Below are positions 56,743 to 64,000 of a stretch of DNA of 64,000 bases, in pieces. A program made the position numbers and the translations under genes. How positions within the stretch are numbered: the stretch's first letter is position 1; each line of letters begins with the position of its first letter. The stretch comes from Boesenbergia rotunda (Eukaryota > Streptophyta > Magnoliopsida > Zingiberales > Zingiberaceae): contig JAGFNQ010000280.1 of the NCBI GenBank assembly GCA_024364735.1, positions 496,290-560,289 on the forward strand, read 5' to 3'. Under the pieces are notes generated by a model that saw nothing but the letters and a program-made list of their open reading frames with translations, made no database searches and had not been told where the DNA came from.

Positions 56743-59024
56743 TGTAGCGACCCGCCTTCTCCTGCCTTAGACGGATCGTTACTTTTGTCTACTTCTCGAC
56801 TCTAATGCACGACTAAAAATGCGGAAATCTTTTTTTTCTTTTTAATCTATCTAAGAATGATATTCTAACTCAAATAGTCATGCATAATACCATGTCACAC
56901 TTTCTTTCTCAAAAACTCGTAAGAAAATACTTATTGAAACTTGCCTCGCCCAACTCAGCTTAAGGGTATCAGTCGACTGATACTGTACCAGTCGACTGAT
57001 AAGTCTGAAACCTATTTTTCAGATTCGAAGCCTTGTTTCAAAACTCCACCAAACCTATACTTTCGAGCCATATAAAATCATGACACCATTTCTATACTCT
57101 ATACCAGTTTTCTAAATAATTTAGCCAATCAAAACGAATCCATAAACTTGAAATTAGGACTTTTGCGGAATTTAGCAAGTTATGAAAAATCTACATAGAC
57201 TTTAAGCTAGAGTTTGTACCAAACTTAACTTCTAACCATTGAAACTCATCACACAAAATTCTGAAACATCCCTAAGGCATTATCAAATGAGAAAGCAACT
57301 TTTCTAAACATACTTAAGCAATAAAAACTTGATTCAAAGGGAAATTAATACTATCTTGGCACATGCATCTATTTCTCTAACAAAGTATCAATATTTCAAA
57401 CCACCCACACTTCTACTCATCCAATGCAATCATAAGGATATGTATGCTAAATGAAATGACATGGAATCTTTACTCTAAGAAATTGAGCATGTAAAACTAT
57501 CCAAAGCTTAAATGTTCGCTAAACTCCATAAAGCAAGAACTTGAAATTTGAATAAACTAAAACATTGTAATTCAAATAACTAAATTGTCTCGTCTCAAGG
57601 ATCTCTCCAAAATCAGCCACCACACACACTTTACTCAGCACCGCCTCGTCGCCTTCATTCAGAATTGCTTGCCTTTACCTTTATCTGCAGTAAGAGGAAA
57701 TGTAACTAGTAAGCAAAAAGCTTAGTAAGTACTATCTAGCTCACAAAAATCTCGAAATGTGCAAACATGCTTCTTGAACAATATGAAAATCATATGAGAT
57801 ACTTATATGCTTGGAAGAAAACTAAGAACATGTATAACTCAAAACATGCATACTCAAGCACTAATAAATCTCAATTTACTTTTCTTGGCTCAACTTGAAA
57901 CTTTAGCTATTCTTTAACTTTTTGAAAAACTCTTTAAACTTTAGAAACATTGCTAAAGCATATACTTGAAAATAATAATCACTTGGATCCACTGAAGACG
58001 TAAGTACCATCTCATGCGCGTTCCCTAAAAGGTTGGGGTAGCGAGCCACCAATCCTAATAGAGCAGACCTTGGTCTACCAGGGCCAAGACCTTGGAATTG
58101 GATACCTGGATTTCTTTAACGACGCCCTTGGACGCCGGGTACTGGCCTTAGAAAATAAAATAGCTTTTCTTTCTTTTCTTTCTTATCTGTAAATGCCTTG
58201 GCATTTTCTCGAGCACCTTGCGTGCTAAAATCCCTAAGTCTTGACTTTTGGGGATTTCTTAAGGCCTTGGCCTTTTCTTTTCTTATCTTTATCTTCTCTT
58301 TTCTTTTCTCATAGCTTTCTTAGACCCTAAACTCATATAGGGTATGTAATTAAACTTATACATAAGCATACAACAACTAATCTCACGTGCAAAATTATAA
58401 ACTAAAGTAAAAATTGCATTTTTAACTTTCTAACGGGAAAAACTTACGGAAAAACCGCCTCTTACCACAGGTGAGCAGTACTTACATTGATATCTTGGAC
58501 TTACAACCAAGATTGACATCTAGGGCTCGGGAGAAACTTGAGATCTCGGAGAATTCTTCACGCCTACGCGTTCCTCTCGTCGCGGGGATCCCGAATATAG
58601 GAATATCTCTTGGAGGAGAGCCTTGGCCGGCCCCCTGGAGCTTGGTGTTGTTTCGCCCAAGAGAGGAGAGGTCGGCGTGAGGGTTTGGAGAGGAGAGAAA
58701 TAAAACTTCTCTCTTTAATTACCTATTTATACTTATGGGGCGGATTAACCTAACTACACCTTAAATATATTTCTCTCCATCCTTTGCTGTGCTTGATACC
58801 CTAGCCCAGCCGATCGCGCGCGCGCTCCTGGTTTCCTGGTGGTCGCGGGTTCAAACCCCCGGCTGCCCTTAAACGTTTTTCTTTTTTTTTATATACTAAA
58901 CGGACTCGGAAAATTCCATAAAAATATTCTAAAAATCCCTAAAAATATCTAGAATATTTCTAAACCATTTTTAAATAATTCTAAGGACTTTAACAACTAA
59001 AAATGGGAATTTTGGGGCGTTACA
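56743..59024 (-). repeat. Element C 3' LTR (2282 bp)
   Basis: It runs from TGTAGCGACCCGCC to TTGGGGCGTTACA. Features are an imperfect terminal hairpin (56744-56756 with 56770-56782), a perfect palindrome TATCAGTCGACTGATA at 56967-56982 with a second CAGTCGACTG copy beside it, a CCACAGGTGAGCAG motif near 58467 shared with D1 and D2, and a tRNA-like segment near 58801-58870. The frame at 58471-58680 is LTR sequence. Confidence 0.92.
58801..58870 (+). other. tRNA-like segment in element C LTR
   Basis: GCGGGTTCAAACCCCCGG is a B-box T-arm hairpin near the right end of the LTR, in the same relative place as 8020-8090 and 34449-34520. The A-box side is replaced by a GCGCGCGC run, so only half of the module is convincing. 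Confidence 0.45.
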
Positions 59025-59035
59025 ATCCCCCATAC
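59025..59035 (-). promoter_or_regulatory. Polypurine tract of element C
   Basis: ATCCCCCATAC on plus is GTATGGGGGAT on the element strand, immediately before the 3' LTR. Confidence 0.8.
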
Positions 59036-59059
59036 CTTATAAAAAGTTCGTCCTCGAAC

Positions 59060-60265
59060 TTAGAATAATTCTGGATATCTTTCTCTCATGCTGTCCTCAC
59101 GTTCCCAAGTAGCCTCCTCATGCTTTTGATTCTGCCAGATGACCTTCACTAGTGGCACTTCTTTGTTTCTTAATCTTTTAACTGCTTTGTCCACTATCTG
59201 TGTCGGTCTGCTCTCATAGCTAAGATCTTCTTGGATCTGTACTGACTGAGGCTGAATCACTTGGCTAGGGTCGTGAATACACTTCTTTAGCATAGAGACA
59301 TGAAAGGTACTGTGGATAGCTGACATATCCTCTGGCAAGTCCAGCTCATAGGCTACTTTCCCAACTCTCTTTATAATCTTGTAGGGTCCTATGTAGCGAG
59401 GACTCAGCTTGCCCTTTTTGCCAAATCTCATCACTCCCTTCATAGGAGCGACCTTGAGAAATACTGAATCTCCAACTTGGAATTCAAGTGGCCTACGGCG
59501 TGTGTCAGCATAACTTTTCTGTCTACTCTGGGCAGTCTCAATCCTCTGGCGGATCGTCTGGATAGCCTGAGTGGTCTCATCTATAAGCTCAGTCTGGCTG
59601 CCTAGTCCTGACTCCATCTCTTTCTTCTCACCAGCTTCTTGCCAACATATGGGTGATCTACATTTCCTGCCATATAATGCCTCATAAGGTGCCATCCTGA
59701 TGGTGGCCTGATAGCTATTGTTGTAGGCGAACTCAGCTAAGCACAGAAATTTACACCAACTGCCTTTAAAGTCCAACGCACAAGCCCTGAGCATGTCTTC
59801 TAAAATCTGATTTACTCTCTCTGTTTGTCCATCTGTCTGGGGATGGAAAGCTGTGCTGAACTGAAGTCTGGTGCCTAGGGCGTCCTGAACACACCTCCAA
59901 AAATAGGAGATGAACCGCCCGTCTCTGTCAGAAACGATCGACTTCGGAACTCCGTGAAGTCTGATTACTTCTTTCACGTACAGCTGTGCTAACTGCTCTA
60001 CCGAATGCGATAACTCGATGGCTAGGAAGTGGGCAGACTTGGTCAATCTATCCACTATCACCCAAATTGCATCGTGTCCATGGGTGGTTCTTGGAAGACC
60101 TGTGATAAAGTCCATGGATATTTCTTCCCACTTCCACCCTGGAATGGGAAGTGGCTGTAGAACTCCTCCTGGTCTCTGGTGTTCTGCTTTGACCCTATGG
60201 CAGGTCAAGCAGGTACTGATATATCTGGCCACGTCTCGCTTGAGTCCAGACCACCAGAATCTTTT
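59060..60265 (-). pseudogene. Element C integrase with chromodomain-like tail
   Basis: The gypsy integrase frame from about 60232 shows TCLTCHRVKAEHQRPGG (zinc-binding Cys pair), the core with MDFITGLPRT, IVSDRDGRFIS and FHPQTDGQTERVN (D,D,E), then the GPYKIIKRVGKVAYELDLP module. It ends in a chromodomain-like segment VKVIWQNQKHEEATWERED. In chromoviruses such tails direct insertion to certain chromatin. The frame is open to its natural end. A slip at a T/A homopolymer near 60262-60274 separates it from the HHCC N terminus. Confidence 0.92.
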
Positions 60266-61540
60266 TTTTTTAAATCTTGGTACATCTTGGTAGAACCAGG
60301 ATGCATAGAGTATGGGGTAATGTGGGCCTCTTCTAGAATATTCTTTCTTAGTTCCTCATCATTGGGGACGCAAAGGCGGTCTCCAAGGTAGAGGATGCCA
60401 CTGTCTGATACTCGAAACTCTAAATTTTCTGCCTCTTGGATCCCCTGCTTGATCTTCTGGATCTCTGGGTCTTGATCTTGCTTTCTTTGTATATCCACAA
60501 GCAGGGTTGACTCTAGAGTCAATGCAGAAAGTTGCCTAATTATTACCTCAACTCCAAAATCCTTTATCTCTTTCTGAAGTGGTAGAGACAGTGATGATAA
60601 GGACATCAGTGCTGCACAGGATTTCCTACTCAGTGCATCTGCCACTTTATTAGCTTTACCTGGGTGGTAGAGGATTTCACAGTCATAATCTTTGACCAAC
60701 TCTAGCCACCTGCGCTGCCTCATATTCAGGTCCTTCTGAGTGAAGAAGTACTTCAAACTTTGATGGTCTGTGAAGATTCTGCACTGCACTCCATACAAGT
60801 AGTGTCTCCAGAGCTTCAGTGCGAAAACCACAGCTGCTAGCTCAAGGTCGTGTGTAGGGTAATTCTTCTCATAGTCCTTGAGCTGTCTGGAGGCATATGC
60901 TACTACTTTACCGTCTTGCATGAGGACAGCTCCAAGGCCCATCTTGGATGCATCACTGTAGATGTCAAAGGCCTTGTCACTCTCTGGAACAGTCAGGATG
61001 GGAGCACTAGTCAATCTTTTCTTCAGTTCTAGGAAGCTGTGCTCGCATTTATCTGACCACTGAAACTTCTGATTCTTTCTGGTCAGGGCTGTGAGTGGAG
61101 AGGCTATCCTGGAAAAGTCTTCCACAAATTTTCTGTAATATCCTGCCAGGCCTAAGAAGCTTCTGATCTCACTGGCATTCTTGGGTCTACACCAGTTGCT
61201 GACTGCTTCTATCTTGGCTGGATCAACTTGAATGCCTTCTTTGGACACAATGTGACCTAGGAAGGTCACCTGATCTAGCCAAAACTCACACTTTGAGAAT
61301 TTTGCACAGAGCTTCTCCTTCTGGTGTAAGGTTTGCAACACTATCTTCAGGTGTTCTTCATGTTCTTTCCGAGTCTTTGAATACACTAGGATATCATCAA
61401 TGAAGACAATGACGAACTTGTCCAGAAAATCCTTGAACACTCTATTCATTAGATCCATAAACGTCGCAGGGGCGTTTGTCACTCCAAAGGGCATTACTAC
61501 AAATTCGTAGTGGCCATATCTTGTCCTGAAGGCCGTCCTG
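60205..61540 (-). pseudogene. Element C reverse transcriptase (palm) and RNase H
   Basis: This contains MPFGVTNAPATFMDLMNRVF, catalytic FIDDILVYSK (about 61395), the connection domain, then RNase H with IYSDASKMGLGAVLMQ, DLELAAVVFALK, and TDHQSLKYFFTQKDLNMRQR to HPGKANKVADALSRK. It runs into the integrase zinc region (HPGSTKMYQDLK) before the frameshift near 60265. A one-base frameshift near 61545 separates it from the RT fingers. Confidence 0.92.
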
Positions 61541-62334
61541 GGATGTCACTTTCTTAACCTTTAGCTGATGATACCCAGAACGCAGGTCTATCTTTGAGAA
61601 CACTGTAGCCCCTTTGAGTTGATCAAATAAATCATCTATTCTAGGAAGGGGGTACTTGTTCTTGATGGTTACCTTGTTCAGAGCTCTGTAGTCTATGCAC
61701 AGACGCATAGACCCATCCTTCTTCTTGACGAAAAGTACAGGAGCTCCCCAAGGTGAATGACTAGAGCGGATGAAACCCTTGTCAAGCAGCTCTTGCAATT
61801 GTTCTTGTAATTCTTTCAGTTCTGCTGGTGTCATGCGATAAGGTGCCTTCGAAATTGGGTTGGTTCCTGGGGCCAACTCAATTTCAAACTCAATTTCCCG
61901 ATTGGGAAGGAGTCCTGGTAACTCTTCAGGAAACACCTCAGGATAGTCACAGTCTACCCTCACTTCTTCTCTCTTCAATCCTTCTCCTTGACTTGCATCC
62001 ACTATATGAGCTAGAAAACCAGGGCACCCCTTCTCTAACATTCTCTGAGCTTGTAAGGTAGATAGGAACCTATTTATCTTTCTCCTTGGGTCTCCAATAA
62101 ACTCCAATGAAGGTTCTGCTTCTGGTGTGAACTTGACTTTTCTCTTGCGACAGTCTATAGAAGCATTTTACTTGCTCAAGAAGTTCATTCCTAAAATGAC
62201 ATCGTAATCCTTCATCTCAAGGACTACCAAGTCACTGTAGAGCTCTCGGTCGGAAATCTAGATTGATACTGCCCTTAGCCTCTCAGTAGAGGCCATCACT
62301 TCCCCTGACGGTAAGGTTGTTAAGAACTTCATCG
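61541..62334 (-). pseudogene. Element C protease C-terminal part and RT fingers
   Basis: From the N-terminal side this encodes YDVILGMNFLSK (end of the gypsy protease, with an in-frame stop after it at about 62170), a linker, then RT with the APYRMTPAELKELQEQL, GFIRSSHSPWGAPVLFVKKK, MRLCIDYRALN and PRIDDLFDQLKGA motifs, to GYHQL. The protease active-site segment and the gag zinc knuckle are not found between 62329 and about 62340, so a deletion joins gag directly to late protease. A further stop lies near 62258. Confidence 0.88.
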
Positions 62335-63158
62335 TTCAACCTTTCTGGTGGCCTTTATACTGTTTGAGTAGTGCTCGGTGATCAAAGCACTACTTATTAG
62401 TTCTTCGGAGGTTTGCAGCCTCTTAACACCGCTAGCCTCCTTTAACGCTATCTCAGGCCTTAACATCTTGAGCATTAGCCTAACTATCTCTTTTTCTGTG
62501 CTAACTAGCTCTGGGCACAGATGAGCTAACCACTTAAACATCTTCACTGCTTCATCCACGGATAGTTCTCCTTGTCTGAACTCCGTGAATTCATCGTAAT
62601 GCTTGTTGGTTACTTGCATGTGAAAGTATTCTTCAAAGAACTCAGTCTCGAAGTCGGCCCATGTCATCTGGCTGACATTTCTCTTGGCCTTGACTCCTTC
62701 CACTATATTCTAGCATCTCCCGTAAGGCAGAAAGATGCACACTTTATCTTCTCTACCTCATGCCAGTCCAGTAGCCCTACTATTCTTTCCAACGTTTTGA
62801 ACCATGCTTAAGCATCCCATGGTTTACTTGTGCCTGGGAAATTCCCTGGCTTCAGTTTCTTCTACTGAATGAGGTATGCTTCTTGCCTTACTCTCCCGAG
62901 CCGGACTACAGATGTAATCGATGGGTCTTCGATCACAACTGGTGCCACTACATTCGCCATCGGCGAGGTAATAATAACGACCTGCTGGTTAGCCATCCTA
63001 GTGGCAATAACTTGCTGTTGTTCTGCTAACTGTCTCTGTAACTGAGCCACCACGTCTAAGAGATTTGGTGGGGTACTGACTTGTTGCCTCTTGCCCTCTA
63101 GGAGCTTGCTCCTCGTTTTGGGCCTTTCTAGGACGTCCTCAAATGTATAACTTAACAC
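62330..63158 (-). pseudogene. Element C gag (capsid), frameshifted
   Basis: The N-terminal frame from M at 63158 has a Gln-rich coil (VVAQLQRQLAEQQQ). Stops and shifts follow near 62862 and 62700. The capsid core then reads WADFETEFFEEYF, EFTEFRQGELSVDEAVKMFK and RLMLKMLRPEIAL, the retrotransposon gag domain of gypsy elements. It ends at 62329 without the usual CCHC knuckle. It would package element RNA. Confidence 0.88.
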
Positions 63159-63565
63159 TTAATGGTAATGTTCCCAAACTTGCTTTAGGATATAACAAGA
63201 CCTTGGTCTTGATTCTTATCTCATTTCTTAGTCCTAGAACTCGTTCTAGGGCTTAGTAAGACCTTGGTCTTACTCAAAACTTTTATCAAGCACCTTGCGT
63301 GCCATAATCCCAAAACTTACTTTTGGGCAAATCAAGTAAGTACTAAGCATTTCTCTAATATCCATTCTAGGGATTAAACATGATTCCGTGATACTAAGGT
63401 ATTAAACATGCTTCCTTGTTCTATGCACATATGAGTAAGTACTTAAGCATTTCTCTATACTGCAATTAAGTAAAGGAGCAATAGAAAAACTGAAACTTAA
63501 AGCTTTCTTACTTGAAGACGGCAAGATTGATGCTGATGTGTGTGTGATGCTGGAGAATGGGAACT
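63159..63565 (-). other. Element C leader
   Basis: A short non-coding leader between primer site and gag, with repeated AAGACCTTGGTCTT-like and GCACCTTGCGTGC-like wording. No gene is seen. Confidence 0.7.
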
Positions 63566-63577
63566 GCTCTGATACCA
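63566..63577 (-). promoter_or_regulatory. Primer-binding site of element C (initiator tRNA-Met)
   Basis: GCTCTGATACCA on plus is TGGTATCAGAGC on minus, two bases from the LTR boundary at 63580. Confidence 0.9.
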
Positions 63578-63579
63578 CC

Positions 63580-64000
63580 TGTAGCGACCCGCCTTCTCCT
63601 GCCTTAGACGGATCGTTACTTTGTCTACTTCTCGACTCTAATGCACGACTAAAAATGCGAAATCTTTTTTTTCTTTTTAATCTATCTAAGAATGATATTC
63701 TAACTCAAATAGTCATGCATATACCATGTCACACTTTCTTTCTCAAAAACTCGTAAGAAAATACTTATTGAAACTTGCCTCGCCCAACTCAGCTTACGGG
63801 TATCAGTCGACTGATACTGTACCAGTCGACTGATAAGTCTGAAACCTATTTTTCAGATTCGAAGCCTTGTTTCAAAACTCCACCAAACCTATACTTTCGA
63901 GCCATATAAAATCATGACACCATTTCTATACTCCTATACCATTTTCTAAACCAATTTAGCCAATCAAACGAATCCATAAACTTGAAATTAGGACTTTTGC
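63580..64000 (-). repeat. Element C 5' LTR, partial
   Basis: The first 421 bases match 56743-57165 closely, with the same terminal hairpin and CAGTCGACTG palindromes (about 63803-63836). The differences are mostly one-base gaps in homopolymers. The LTR continues beyond the window. Confidence 0.92.

Larger units (their letters stand above)
56743..64000 (-). mobile_element. Tekay/Del-like gypsy retrotransposon C (right end outside window)
   Basis: It has two LTRs in direct orientation: 56743-59024 complete, and 63580 onward visible for 421 bases. A purine tract ATGGGGGAT (minus) adjoins the left LTR and a primer site the right one. Minus-strand gag, protease, RT, RNase H and integrase lie between in gypsy order. 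The integrase C terminus carries a chromodomain-like tail, which points to the Tekay/Del chromoviruses. Frameshifts, stops and a deletion between gag and protease make it defective. Left flank CGGGT. Confidence 0.93.

Overview
This is a eukaryotic, almost certainly angiosperm, nuclear window made of nested transposable elements, as found in the repeat-rich intergenic part of a large plant genome. I see no intact host gene, rRNA, canonical tRNA, CRISPR array or prokaryotic feature. The evidence for a plant is as follows: Ty1/copia and Ty3/gypsy elements primed by initiator tRNA-Met, a Tekay/Del-like chromovirus with a chromodomain-like tail, Sirevirus-like LTRs, a CACTA transposon, and captured fragments of two plant genes (TOPLESS and MIS12). 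The lineage below angiosperm cannot be fixed from the sequence; a monocot is only a weak guess.

Left block (1-24869). A copia element of family A (A1, plus strand) has its broken 5' LTR at 1-3224 and its gag-pol remnant and 3' LTR at 17791-23571. Its 5' LTR is interrupted by the end of a gypsy-type LTR (1-250) and by a solo LTR of its own family (563-2804, target duplication ACGAC). Its leader is split by a complete family-B copia element on the minus strand (B1, 3977-17472, duplication TTAGT). B1's left LTR in turn carries a 3.3 kb gypsy-type solo LTR (5079-8407). A1 sits in the 3' end of a Sirevirus-like element whose LTR is 23844-24869.

Middle block (24870-30291). A minus-strand Sirevirus-like LTR (F) is split by a 3156 bp non-autonomous CACTA element (24921-28076, duplication AGT). 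This element carries genomic fragments, introns included, that read as TOPLESS/TPR corepressor exons, plus the first exon of the kinetochore gene MIS12. This gene-capturing CACTA is the most interesting object in the window.

Right block (30292-64000). A family-A solo LTR (30292-36469) contains a gypsy-type solo LTR (30479-34807), which contains a Sirevirus-like solo LTR (30714-31865). Next comes an eroded plant-transposon or env-like gene on the minus strand, split by a deleted family-A element (36786-42656, duplication ATCTA). It is followed by an AT-rich minisatellite, another family-A LTR (44819-46672), and a second family-B element (B2, from 46717) with a small poly(A) retroposon in its coding region. 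Last is a Tekay/Del-like gypsy element (C, from 56743) that runs off the right edge and cuts B2's 5' LTR.

Every retroelement coding region carries stops, frameshifts, deletions or lost catalytic residues, so nothing here looks autonomous. Target-site duplications and paralogous empty sites give the relative order of insertions: F, then the Sirevirus-like element at 23572-24869, then A1, then B1, then the solo LTR at 5079-8407.
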